From contig CAZDAW010000070.1 in the NCBI GenBank assembly GCA_964503685.1, positions 1 through 18,480 on the forward strand: 18,480 nucleotides of DNA. The letters run 5' to 3'. The translations under genes were made by a program, and so were the position numbers. Under the pieces are notes generated by a model that was given only the letters and a program-made list of their open reading frames with translations, was not told the DNA's origin and did no database searches. Source of the stretch: CAZDAW01 sp964503685 (GTDB lineage Bacteria; Chloroflexota; Anaerolineae; Anaerolineales; Anaerolineaceae). Positions 6,371 through 13,555 of this stretch are shown in pieces (the stretch's first letter is position 1; every line of letters begins with the position of its first letter).

Positions 6371-7264
6371 ATGAACAAAAATCTGCCTGAAATCAACCTT
6401 TTAACATCGCCCGACTGGCGCGATTACGAATTGCTCGACAGCGGTGATGGCCTCAAGCTGGAGCGTTTTGGCGCATATACATTTATTCGACCTGAGGCTC
6501 AGGCGATCTGGAAGCCGGCGCTGCCTGAAAAACGCTGGAAGGCTGCCGATGGCGTGTTCGAGGCCGCTGCAGAAGAAAGCGGCGGTCATTGGCAGTTTAA
6601 TAATAAGGTTGAGCCCCGTTGGGGAATGACTTATAAGGCGCTGAAGTTTTGGGCAGGGGCGTCTTCTTCCCGGCACATGGGTGTTTTCCCGGAGCAGGCA
6701 ACGCACTGGGACTGGGTGGGTGAAAAAATTCGCAGCGCCTGCCAGCCGGTGAAGGCGCTTAATCTTTTCGGTTATACCGGCATGGCCACCCTCGCCGCGG
6801 CCGCAGCGGGGGCAAAGGTGACTCATGTGGATGCTTCGAAAAAAGTGGTCGCCTGGGCGCGCGAGAACCAGGCGCTTTCCGGGCTGGCGGAATGCCCTGT
6901 TCGTTGGATTGTGGATGATGCGCTCAAGTTTGTCGAACGCGAAGCGCGGCGGGAGTCTTTCTACGATGGTTTGATTCTGGATCCGCCAAAATTCGGCCGC
7001 GGCCCTAAAGGGGAGGTATGGGAGTTCTACAAATTGATCCCGGCGTTAATGCAGGCCTGCCGGAAGGTGCTCAGTCCGTCCCCCCTCTTCATCGTGTTGA
7101 CGGCCTATGCAATCCGCACTTCGGCGTTGAGTCTGTATTATGCGGCGGAAGAAATGATGTCTGGTTTTAAAGGCAAGCTTACCTGCGGTGAACTGGTTAC
7201 CATTGACAAGAGCGCCGGGCGCGCCATCTCTCACGCCATTTATACACGCTGGTCGGCGGGGTGA
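6371..7264 (+). CDS. Class I SAM-dependent methyltransferase, RlmI/RlmK-like
   Basis: About 297 residues from the ATG at 6371. The C-terminal two thirds is a Rossmann-fold methyltransferase: SAM motif I ALNLFGYTGMATLAAAAAG, motif II THVDASKKVVAWAREN, acidic VDDALKFVERE, and the catalytic-region motif LILDPPKFGRGPKGEVWEF. These match the COG1092 group of 23S rRNA cytosine methyltransferases (RlmI/RlmK-like). The usual N-terminal PUA RNA-binding domain is missing; instead a short N-terminal region precedes EPRWGMTYKALKFWAGASSSRHMGVFPEQATHW. rRNA is the likely but unproven substrate. The frame can be extended upstream to a TTG at 6332. I prefer the ATG because of promoter placement and typical protein start, although no clear ribosome-binding site precedes either. 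Divergent from the MATE gene. Confidence 0.88.
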   Translation: MNKNLPEINLLTSPDWRDYELLDSGDGLKLERFGAYTFIRPEAQAIWKPALPEKRWKAADGVFEAAAEESGGHWQFNNKVEPRWGMTYKALKFWAGASSSRHMGVFPEQATHWDWVGEKIRSACQPVKALNLFGYTGMATLAAAAAGAKVTHVDASKKVVAWARENQALSGLAECPVRWIVDDALKFVEREARRESFYDGLILDPPKFGRGPKGEVWEFYKLIPALMQACRKVLSPSPLFIVLTAYAIRTSALSLYYAAEEMMSGFKGKLTCGELVTIDKSAGRAISHAIYTRWSAG

Positions 7265-7290
7265 AGCTGGTTCTGAAGTGATCCGTCACA

Positions 7291-7382
7291 TGACCAGAGG
7301 TCAGATGGATTTTAGAACGTATGTTTTGCTTGCTGGTCGAGTTTTGTGTATAATAAGTTTCACGCCGGTCAATCTTGACCGG
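7291..7382 (+). promoter_or_regulatory. EamA promoter flanked by two TGACC/GGTCA inverted repeats
   Basis: The promoter is TTGCTT (7326-7331) and TATAAT (7349-7354) with 17-bp spacing. Upstream lies TGACC-AGA-GGTCA (7291-7303). Just downstream of the predicted start lies CCGGTCAA-TC-TTGACCGG (7365-7382). Both repeats use the same GGTCA/TGACC half-site in opposite arrangement, with centres about 77 bp apart. The downstream element sits where a repressor would block initiation or early elongation. It could alternatively form an RNA hairpin with a 6-nt loop. Confidence 0.55.
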
Positions 7383-7441
7383 TAAATCATATCGAAAAAT
7401 TGAATTCCAAATCGATGTTAACTATACAGGAGAAAGCGATC

Positions 7442-7879
7442 ATGAAATCGATCATGAATCCACAAATATTGGCGCTCATAACCGCTATGGCCTGGGGAAT
7501 TGGGGGATATTTCGAAAAAAAAGGATTGCATCTGGGTAATCTCTCTCCGCAGGTAGGCATCACCATTCGAACTGCTGTGGCGCTCATCGTGCTGGCGCTG
7601 GCCAGTTATCCTCAGTTAAAAACCATTCCGCAGGCTGGGATGAAATCGTTGGTGATGATGATCATTGGCGGGGGAATTGTTGCCGGTTCAGTCGGGATGT
7701 TGTGTTATTACGCGGCGATTAAAGGCGCTCCCTTAACGCGGGTCATGCCGATCGCATTCACATCGCCGCTTTTTGGCGCATTGATGGGCGTTACTCTGGG
7801 AGGCGAGCCGCTGACGCTTAAAGCAGGTTTGGGGATGGCGATGACTGTGGGGGGCATTATCCTGATCACAGTGGGGTAG
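7442..7879 (+). CDS. Half-size EamA (DMT) family transporter
   Basis: From the ATG at 7442 this is a 145-residue integral membrane protein with about five hydrophobic segments and one EamA domain. Typical EamA transporters have ten segments from a duplicated domain, so this half-size form probably works as a dimer. Recognisable features are ITAMAWGIGGYFEKKGLHLG near the start, YYAAIKGAPLTRVMPIAFTSPLFGALMG in the centre, and the glycine-rich last helix ending IILITVG. EamA proteins export or import small metabolites; the substrate here is unknown. AGGAGA at 7428-7433, 8 nt upstream, selects this ATG over an in-frame TTG at 7400. A YdcF-like gene follows 41 nt downstream, probably in the same transcript. 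Confidence 0.88.
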   Translation: MKSIMNPQILALITAMAWGIGGYFEKKGLHLGNLSPQVGITIRTAVALIVLALASYPQLKTIPQAGMKSLVMMIIGGGIVAGSVGMLCYYAAIKGAPLTRVMPIAFTSPLFGALMGVTLGGEPLTLKAGLGMAMTVGGIILITVG

Positions 7880-7920
7880 AGAGACAGCCTCTCCAGATGA
7901 AACAGGGGAGGGAGAATCAA

Positions 7921-8574
7921 ATGAATACAATTGAAAACAACCGGGACGTTTTCCCGGAAAAATCCGCTCGCGGCTGTGGGCCGCTCGGGTTTGTGAGTTT
8001 GCTTGTTCTATCCTGTTTGTTGCTGACGGCATTGGCGCCGGTGATCGCCGGCAGATTGTTGATCATTTCTGACCGGCTTGAAACGGCGGACGCGATTGCG
8101 ATATTGAGCGGTGGAACGGATAGCGCGCGCCTGAAGTACGCGGCGCGTCTGTACACCGATCAAAAGGCCGATTGGGTGATCATCACCGATACAGGGCTGG
8201 AATTACCGGATGGCAGTTTCACTGTGCGCGATCATGTTGTTTCTCGCATGGGCAGGTTTGGCGTGCCATCTGAAAATATCCTGACGGCAGAAGGCAACGT
8301 GGATAGCACCGTCGAAGAAGCGATTTCGATCAGGAATTTGGTTCAACAACATGGCATGCAATCCCTGATCGTCGTCACCGATCCTTACCACACTTTGCGG
8401 GCGCGTTTCATCTTTCGCTATATCTTCCGCGGCTCAGGAATCAAGGTGATGGTTTGCCCTGTGGCTGAGTCGTGGTATAAACCTTATACTTGGTGGAGGA
8501 CCGAAAAAGGCAGGGACGTAACGGTGAACGAATATATCAAACTGATCGGATATTTTCTGGGAATAGGACGGTGA
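7921..8574 (+). CDS. YdcF/SanA-like (DUF218) membrane-anchored protein
   Basis: 217 residues from the ATG at 7921. One membrane segment (about 21-45) follows a polar N-terminus. The remainder is a DUF218 domain: ADAIAILSGG (56-65), DWVIITDTG (84-92), NVDSTVEEA (126-134) and VVTDPYHTLRARFIFRYIF (151-169). In SanA/YdcF/ElyC relatives this domain faces the periplasm or outside and has been linked to envelope integrity or polysaccharide metabolism, but the biochemical activity is unresolved. AGGGAG 6 nt upstream selects this ATG over an in-frame ATG at 7897, which has no ribosome-binding site. Probably cotranscribed with the EamA gene. Confidence 0.88.
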   Translation: MNTIENNRDVFPEKSARGCGPLGFVSLLVLSCLLLTALAPVIAGRLLIISDRLETADAIAILSGGTDSARLKYAARLYTDQKADWVIITDTGLELPDGSFTVRDHVVSRMGRFGVPSENILTAEGNVDSTVEEAISIRNLVQQHGMQSLIVVTDPYHTLRARFIFRYIFRGSGIKVMVCPVAESWYKPYTWWRTEKGRDVTVNEYIKLIGYFLGIGR

Positions 8575-8633
8575 CCTGGTGGATTGCCTTACCTGATATG
8601 TAAGGTGGAAGGGGTTGATTGCAGGTTAAAAAC

Positions 8634-8663
8634 AACAGAGCCGTTGCACTCAACGGCTCTGTT
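8634..8663 (-). terminator. Rho-independent terminator of the cold shock gene
   Basis: A perfect 13-bp stem (AACAGAGCCGTTG / CAACGGCTCTGTT) with a 4-nt loop, followed on the minus strand by TGTTTTTAACC, is a strong intrinsic terminator 20 bp after the cold shock stop codon. Read rightward the hairpin is followed by CGGTTTTAG, so it may also weakly terminate the YdcF-like transcript. Confidence 0.88.
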
Positions 8664-8682
8664 CGGTTTTAGTTACTCAACT

Positions 8683-8895
8683 TTAGCCTTGTGGGACTAC
8701 GTTGGCAGCCTGCAGACCTTTGGGACCCTCTTCAATAGAGAATTCCACCGTCTGCCCTTCTTTCAGACGACGGTATCCGTCCATCTGGATGGCGGAAAAG
8801 TGGACGAAAACATCCTCACCGTTATCACGGCCAATAAAACCATAGCCTTTGGTGGCATTAAACCACTTTACGGTCCCAATAAAACGTTCAGCCAT
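8683..8895 (-). CDS. Cold shock protein, CspA family
   Basis: A 70-residue cold shock domain: a five-stranded OB fold that binds single-stranded RNA and DNA and acts as an RNA chaperone. Both nucleic-acid motifs are intact: RNP1 KGYGFIGR (about 16-23) and RNP2 VFVHFSAI (about 29-36), after GTVKWFNAT. The length and C-terminal LQAANVVPQG are standard. GGAGA 5 nt upstream supports the ATG at 8895; an in-frame ATG at 8907 is too close to its AAGGAAG. The gene has its own promoter, a leader of about 90 nt and a strong terminator, so it is a single-gene unit. A long leader is common for cold shock genes and may contribute to temperature control. Confidence 0.95.
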   Translation of the reverse strand: MAERFIGTVKWFNATKGYGFIGRDNGEDVFVHFSAIQMDGYRRLKEGQTVEFSIEEGPKGLQAANVVPQG

Positions 8896-8975
8896 ATCGA
8901 TCTCCATCTTCCTTTTCTAAAGAGAATTAAATATTTTGCAATCCCGCCATCCACTAACCATTTATAGAGATGACT

Positions 8976-8991
8976 TTCCTGCTTTCAGGAA
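8976..8991. repeat. Short inverted repeat at the 5' end of the cold shock leader
   Basis: TTCCTG-CTTT-CAGGAA is a perfect 6-bp inverted repeat with a 4-nt centre. With predicted initiation near 8988 on the minus strand, it overlaps the very start of the cold shock transcript. It could be an operator or a 5' stabilising hairpin. Confidence 0.4.
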
Positions 8992-8994
8992 CTT

Positions 8995-9023
8995 AATGTA
9001 TCATGTCTTACAACCACTGTCAA
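8995..9023 (-). promoter_or_regulatory. Promoter of the cold shock gene
   Basis: On the minus strand a perfect TTGACA (9018-9023) and TACATT (8995-9000) are 17 bp apart. TGA directly before the -10 forms an extended -10. It gives a leader of roughly 90 nt. Confidence 0.65.
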
Positions 9024-9050
9024 GGAGAGTGATTGTGATTTAATATTTTG

Positions 9051-9079
9051 TTGACATGATCGTTCAAGGATGATAGGAT
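9051..9079 (+). promoter_or_regulatory. Promoter of the TPR-lipoprotein-mtaB cluster
   Basis: A perfect TTGACA (9051-9056) and TAGGAT (9074-9079) are 17 bp apart, with TGA preceding the -10 as an extended element. Predicted initiation near 9086 leaves a leader of about 70 nt. The -35 is 27 bp from the divergent cold shock -35. Confidence 0.62.
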
Positions 9080-9158
9080 GAACACAAATGTAAAAAGTTG
9101 GGCGGCTTCCCATTCATTGTTTGATGGTTTTGCTGGAAATCCGTTCAGGTATTGGTGA

Positions 9159-10583
9159 ATGAAACGATTTTTACCCACCCTGAAAATCATTCTGGTTCTT
9201 TTGTTGCTCTTCATGCCGGAGACCGGACCCAAGCCGCGTGAGGTGGAGCGGTTACGCTCAGAGAGCCAACAGCAGATCGAAAAGGGAAATTACCTGGCGG
9301 CGTCGGATTTGTTGAGCCAGGCGGCTGAATGTGTTCCCTGGCGCAATGATTTGTGGGAGCAGGCAGGCATCTACGCTGTCAAGGGACAGGATTATCAATC
9401 TGCAATCTCTCTCCTCGCCCCGCTTTCAGACAAGGGCGCGCTGTCGGCGCCTGCGCAAGAAGCGCTGACTGAGGCGTATGAACAGACGGGCGATGTATCG
9501 GCTGCCATCGAATTGTTGGAAAAATCCCTTGAAATGGACGGCTCAAACCCTGCCGTGAATCGCCGGCTCAGCAAGCTGTACCGCCGTCAGAAAGATTATG
9601 AAAACGCGGCAAAGAGCCTTCAATTATTGGCAGAAGCCGGTATGGCTGAAGCTGTTGATTACTATGATCTGGGGATTCTCTTGTTAGTAATCCGGCCTGA
9701 ACAAGGATCGCAATATCTTGATACGGTGATCAGACTCGCGCCTGACCGGGCGGTACAGGTCAGCGAATTGAACAATAAAATTGCCCTTGCCTTGAATGAA
9801 CCAGACCCGGCGCGCAAATTGCTGGCAATCGGGCGAATTCTGGGCGCGCTGGACGAATGGGAGCTGGCGGCAGAAGCCTTCGGGCAGGCTGTTCAGATTG
9901 ATGCGAATCTGGCTGAAGGCTGGGCGTTTCTCGGCGAGGCAAAACAGCAAATGGGGCAGGAAGGTGCGGCGGAAATTGAGCGCGCTCTGAAATTAAACCC
10001 GCAATCGACCCTGGCGTTGGCCGTACAGGCTTTATACTGGCAGCGCCAGGGTCATCCGGAACTAGCCCTGGTGGCTCTGACCCGGGCGGCTGAATTGGAA
10101 CCGGCGAACCCTGCCTGGCAGGCGGCGTTGGGCAATACGGCGGCGTTGATGGCGGATTTACCCCTGGCGCTGGATTATTTTCAGGCTGCTGTTCGTATGG
10201 AACCGAAAAACCCGCTTTATTGGCGCGCCCTTGGAGATTTTTGCGTGCGCTATAATATTCATCTGGAAGACGCCGGCCTGCCTGCGGCCCGCCAGGCGTA
10301 TCTGCTGGCGCCGGATGACCCTAAAACGCTGGATTTGTTGGGGGCGGTTTATATGGGTTTGGAAGACCTGGACAGCGCCGAACGCTTCTTTCTGCGCACT
10401 TTACAGGGAGACCCGGCGCTCGTTTCGGCGCGGCTGCACCTGGGTCAGTTATATATCCAGAAAGGGGATGCCGGTAAAGCAGAGCCTTATCTGAAATGGG
10501 TGGTAAGCCATGCAGGAGGGACGCTACCTGCTGAGGTTGCGCAGCGATTGCTGGAACAGTATTTTGATTCGCCCGGCTCGTAG
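9159..10583 (+). CDS. Tetratricopeptide-repeat protein with N-terminal membrane anchor or signal
   Basis: A 474-residue protein with a hydrophobic segment at 4-19 (signal peptide or anchor), so the rest is probably outside the membrane. From about residue 25 almost the whole chain is helical TPR repeats. Clear units are NYLAASDLLSQAAECVP, DVSAAIELLEKSLEMDG, DYENAAKSLQLLAEAG, EWELAAEAFGQAVQID, HPELALVALTRAAELEP, LPLALDYFQAAVRMEP, DLDSAERFFLRTLQGD and DAGKAEPYLKWVV, with A and P/D at the usual positions. TPR arrays are protein-interaction scaffolds; no catalytic motif is seen. The ribosome-binding site is weak. The downstream lipoprotein gene starts 2 nt after this stop codon, suggesting translational coupling and a joint envelope function. 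Confidence 0.87.
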   Translation: MKRFLPTLKIILVLLLLFMPETGPKPREVERLRSESQQQIEKGNYLAASDLLSQAAECVPWRNDLWEQAGIYAVKGQDYQSAISLLAPLSDKGALSAPAQEALTEAYEQTGDVSAAIELLEKSLEMDGSNPAVNRRLSKLYRRQKDYENAAKSLQLLAEAGMAEAVDYYDLGILLLVIRPEQGSQYLDTVIRLAPDRAVQVSELNNKIALALNEPDPARKLLAIGRILGALDEWELAAEAFGQAVQIDANLAEGWAFLGEAKQQMGQEGAAEIERALKLNPQSTLALAVQALYWQRQGHPELALVALTRAAELEPANPAWQAALGNTAALMADLPLALDYFQAAVRMEPKNPLYWRALGDFCVRYNIHLEDAGLPAARQAYLLAPDDPKTLDLLGAVYMGLEDLDSAERFFLRTLQGDPALVSARLHLGQLYIQKGDAGKAEPYLKWVVSHAGGTLPAEVAQRLLEQYFDSPGS

Positions 10584-10585
10584 CT

Positions 10586-11269
10586 ATGTTAGAATTATTG
10601 CCAATGAAAACGGGTTGGATTAAATCAATCAGATTTCTTTTTCCCCTTTCTATGTTGATCTGGCTACTTTCTGCCTGTCAGATGGTTGACCCTGCTTTAT
10701 TGGCCGATTTGGCAGGGACAAAGGAATTATTCAATGATGATTTCTCTGACCCATCCAGCGGTTGGAACCGGACGCAGACGCCAGATTTGATTTCGGATTA
10801 TACGATGGGCGTCTATCGCATCATTGTCAACCAGCCAGAGATGAATGTTCTGGCAAAGCCGGGGCTGATGTTTTCTGATGTACACATCGAAGTTGATACC
10901 GGCAAGTATTCAGGTGCAGATGATAATCTTTTCGGTGTTGCTTGCCGGGTGAATAAGAATAGCGAATACTATACTTTCCTGGTCAGCAGCGATGGCTATT
11001 ATGGGATCGGAAAGATGAAGCACGGTGAACATACCTTGCTTGGGTCAACGATGATGGAATACTCTGACGCGATCAACAAAGGACAGGCGCCGAATCGCCT
11101 GGCGGTGGATTGCGTGGGCGGCAATCTGGCCTTATCGGTCAATGGCCAGTTGTTAAAATTCGTGCAGGATGCTGAATGGGCATCGGGCGATGTCGGCCTG
11201 ATTGTGGGGGTGTTTGAGACTGCTGGAGCGGATATCATCTTCGATAATTTTAGCGTTACGAAACCGTGA
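10586..11269 (+). CDS. Putative lipoprotein with a concanavalin-like beta-sandwich domain
   Basis: A 227-residue protein with a lipoprotein signal: a charged start, hydrophobic core (17-28) and lipobox LLSAC with lipid-modified Cys31. It is therefore membrane-attached outside the cell. The remaining domain, beginning DDFSDPSSGWNRTQT and including YRIIVNQP, VDTGKYSGADDNLFGVACRVN, YYTFLVSSDGYYGIGKM and VGLIVGVFETAGADIIFDNFSVT, looks like the LamG/DUF1080 type of carbohydrate-binding beta sandwich. This is a fold-level guess; no catalytic residues are identified. Met7 (10604) would give a cleaner signal peptide, but neither start has a ribosome-binding site. The gene begins 2 nt after the TPR stop codon and ends 7 nt before mtaB. 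Confidence 0.75.
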   Translation: MLELLPMKTGWIKSIRFLFPLSMLIWLLSACQMVDPALLADLAGTKELFNDDFSDPSSGWNRTQTPDLISDYTMGVYRIIVNQPEMNVLAKPGLMFSDVHIEVDTGKYSGADDNLFGVACRVNKNSEYYTFLVSSDGYYGIGKMKHGEHTLLGSTMMEYSDAINKGQAPNRLAVDCVGGNLALSVNGQLLKFVQDAEWASGDVGLIVGVFETAGADIIFDNFSVTKP

Positions 11270-11276
11270 GTAATCA

Positions 11277-12557
11277 ATGAATGTTTATCTGGATACCATT
11301 GGCTGCCGATTGAACCAGGCCGAAATTGAAATTTATGCCAATCAGTTCCGCGCTGCGGGGCACGTGATTGTCGGCCAACCGGCCGGCGCGGACCTGGCGG
11401 TAATCAACACCTGCGCGGTGACTCTGGAAGCAGCCTCCGATTCACGCCAGAAGATTCGCCAAATGGTGCGCGCTGGCGTCAGGCAGGTGATTGCGACCGG
11501 CTGCTGGGCCACCCTGGAAGAAACCGCTGCCCGTTTAATGGACGGCGTCACTGGCGTTGTCCCCAATGATTTGAAGGATCACCTGGTAACCGATTTTTTG
11601 GGATTGCCGGCAGGAACGCTTGAGATTGAGACCCTGGCGCGCTCGCCTCTGCCCGGCGGACGGATGCGGACGCGGGCGTTTATCAAGGTTCAGGATGGCT
11701 GCGACAATCGCTGCGCTTTTTGTGTTACCACCCTGGCGCGAGGCAAATCGCATAGCCGAGCGATAGAGCAGGTGATGGCTGATATCCATCTGGCGCAGTG
11801 CGGCGGCGCACGCGAGATTGTGCTAACCGGGGTGCATCTCGGTTCATGGGGACATGATTTTACCCCGCCCCTTCACTTGGCTGATCTGGTGAGAACCATT
11901 TTGCAAGAAGGGAAACCGGAACGCCTGCGTCTGTCTTCGCTTGAACCCTGGGATCTGGATGAAAACTTCTTCTCGTTGTGGCAAGACAGGCGCCTGTGCC
12001 GACATCTGCATCTGCCCCTTCAATCGGGGTGCGCAGCGACTTTAAAACGCATGGCGCGCAAAACTACACCGCAAGGTTATGCCGCTTTGCTCGAACAAGC
12101 GCGGCGCTTCATCCCAGATGTTGCAATCACCACGGATGTGATGGTCGGCTTTCCAGGCGAGAATGAAGCAGAATTTAACGAAAGCCTGGAATTTGTGCGC
12201 AACATGCACTTTGCCGCCGGCCATGTGTTTTCCTACTCGCCTCGTCCAGGCACCCTGGCGGAACGTTTACCTGATCCTGTCTCTTCTCAAGTGAAGAAGC
12301 AGCGCAGCGCATGGATGCGCTTGGTTCTGCAAGCTGCTTCCATCGATTACCGGCGCCGATTTATCGGACAGCAAATGCCTGTGCTATGGGAAGCCGCCGA
12401 TGACAGCAGCGACGCCGGCTGGCAGATGAGCGGGCTGACCGATAATTACTTGCGGGTGAATACCCTGGCGCAGCGTGACCTGTGGAATCAGATAACACCC
12501 GTTACCCTGACGGCCCTGAATAAGGACGGCTTAACCGGTGTTTTGAACATTCCCTGA
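11277..12557 (+). CDS. mtaB: tRNA (t6A37) methylthiotransferase MtaB
   Basis: A 426-residue radical-SAM methylthiotransferase that converts t6A37 to ms2t6A37 in tRNAs reading ANN codons. The N-terminal UPF0004 domain carries three ligands of the auxiliary [4Fe-4S] cluster: Cys10 (TIGCRLNQAE), Cys46 (INTCAVT) and Cys76 (ATGCWA). The radical-SAM motif C-x3-C-x2-C is Cys142, Cys146, Cys149 (GCDNRCAFC). LTGVHLGSWGHD, SSLEPWDLD and TDVMVGFPGE are typical of the family. The last ~50 residues form the TRAM-like RNA-binding region. TIGCRLNQAE distinguishes MtaB from MiaB and RimO. The start is 7 nt after the lipoprotein stop codon, with no clear ribosome-binding site, so translation may be coupled to the upstream gene. 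Confidence 0.93.
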   Translation: MNVYLDTIGCRLNQAEIEIYANQFRAAGHVIVGQPAGADLAVINTCAVTLEAASDSRQKIRQMVRAGVRQVIATGCWATLEETAARLMDGVTGVVPNDLKDHLVTDFLGLPAGTLEIETLARSPLPGGRMRTRAFIKVQDGCDNRCAFCVTTLARGKSHSRAIEQVMADIHLAQCGGAREIVLTGVHLGSWGHDFTPPLHLADLVRTILQEGKPERLRLSSLEPWDLDENFFSLWQDRRLCRHLHLPLQSGCAATLKRMARKTTPQGYAALLEQARRFIPDVAITTDVMVGFPGENEAEFNESLEFVRNMHFAAGHVFSYSPRPGTLAERLPDPVSSQVKKQRSAWMRLVLQAASIDYRRRFIGQQMPVLWEAADDSSDAGWQMSGLTDNYLRVNTLAQRDLWNQITPVTLTALNKDGLTGVLNIP

Positions 12558-12570
12558 AAAATACTATAAT
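12543..12570 (+). promoter_or_regulatory. folD promoter
   Basis: TTGAAC (12543-12548), inside the end of mtaB, and a perfect TATAAT (12565-12570) are 16 bp apart. Initiation near 12577 gives folD a leader of about 36 nt. Confidence 0.55.
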
Positions 12571-12612
12571 CATTATGCAAACAGAATATAACCTTTGATA
12601 AGGAGGCAATAA

Positions 12613-13488
12613 ATGACCGCGCAGATCATAGATGGAAAGGCGATTGCTGCTGAAATTCGCGCTCAGGTGACGAATGAGACGGCTGAATGGGTAAAATCGG
12701 GAAAACCCGCCCCTGGCCTGGCAACTGTTCTGGTTGGGGATAATCCAGCCTCGCAGTCGTATGTCAGATCAAAGCAGAAGGCGTGCAACGAAGCAGGAAT
12801 ACAATCCTTCGGTTACGAATTGCCGGCGACAGCGACCCAGAAAGAAGTCGAAGACCTCGTCAAACGTCTGGATGATGATCCACGTGTCAACGGTATTCTG
12901 GTACAGCTTCCGCTGCCCAAAGGACTGGATGAAGAAAGTGTATTGAAAACAATCAGTCTTGAAAAGGATGTGGACGGCTTTCACCCGATGAACATCGGCC
13001 GCCTGGCGCAAAAAGGGCGTGAACCGCTCTTCGTTCCCTGCACACCCCTGGGAGTGATGGTGATGCTGGAAAGGGTGGGGGTGAACCTGGATGGCGCCAA
13101 TGCCGTTGTTCTGGGTCGTTCGAATATTGTCGGTATGCCGGTTGCCCTGCTGCTGGTGCGCGCCAACGCCACCATGACGATCTGCCATTCGCGCACAAAA
13201 GACCTGCCTTCTGTTGTCCGTCAGGCGGATGTGCTGGTTGCGGCGGTAGGTAAAACCGAAATGGTGCGCGGCGACTGGGTCAAACCTGGCGCCGTGGTCA
13301 TTGATGTGGGGATTAACCGGATTGCAGATCCCAGCTCTCCAAAGGGCTCGCGCCTGGTCGGTGATGTTGCTTTCGATGAGGTGAAGGAAGTCGCTTCATG
13401 GATTACCCCCGTGCCGGGCGGCGTAGGCCCAATGACGATTGCCATGTTGCTCAGCAATACTTTGCGAGCGGCAAAAATGACAGGATAG
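12613..13488 (+). CDS. folD: Bifunctional methylene-THF dehydrogenase / methenyl-THF cyclohydrolase FolD
   Basis: A 291-residue FolD that interconverts 5,10-methylene-, 5,10-methenyl- and 10-formyl-tetrahydrofolate in one-carbon metabolism. The catalytic residues are present: Tyr50 and Lys54 in SYVRSKQKAC, Gln98 in VQLPLP, and Asp121 in DVDGFHP. The nucleotide-binding loop GRSNIVGMP is at 168-176, and PVPGGVGPMTIAMLL lies near the C-terminus. The length is typical. AAGGAGG at 12600-12606, 6 nt before ATG, is a near-perfect ribosome-binding site. The gene has its own promoter in the end of mtaB. The amidohydrolase gene downstream has a separate promoter, so folD may be transcribed alone. Confidence 0.97.
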   Translation: MTAQIIDGKAIAAEIRAQVTNETAEWVKSGKPAPGLATVLVGDNPASQSYVRSKQKACNEAGIQSFGYELPATATQKEVEDLVKRLDDDPRVNGILVQLPLPKGLDEESVLKTISLEKDVDGFHPMNIGRLAQKGREPLFVPCTPLGVMVMLERVGVNLDGANAVVLGRSNIVGMPVALLLVRANATMTICHSRTKDLPSVVRQADVLVAAVGKTEMVRGDWVKPGAVVIDVGINRIADPSSPKGSRLVGDVAFDEVKEVASWITPVPGGVGPMTIAMLLSNTLRAAKMTG

Positions 13489-13502
13489 TGACAAAAGTCA
13501 TG

Positions 13503-13555
13503 TTGTCCGACAATTGACAAACGCCTGAAATTCCATTAAACTGGTTGTTAGACAT
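13503..13555 (+). promoter_or_regulatory. Promoter of the oxoguanine deaminase gene with two GntR-type operator candidates
   Basis: TTGACA (13514-13519) and TAAACT (13537-13542) are 17 bp apart. Just upstream of the -35 is a perfect TTGT-CCG-ACAA (13503-13513), which fits the TNGT-N3-ACNA pattern of FadR-type GntR operators. Just downstream of the -10 is TTGT-TAG-ACAT (13545-13555), one base off. The centres are 42 bp apart, close to four helical turns. A 10-bp palindrome CATCTAGATG (13553-13562) overlaps the second site. Confidence 0.55.

Noticed and set aside
8587..8605. CCTTAC/GTAAGG hairpin after the YdcF-like gene as a terminator
   Set aside because: Only 6 bp, mixed loop, and followed by G-rich sequence rather than a U-tract.
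8584..8967. + strand open frame of 127 codons
   Set aside because: Antisense to the cold shock gene and running through its terminator hairpin.
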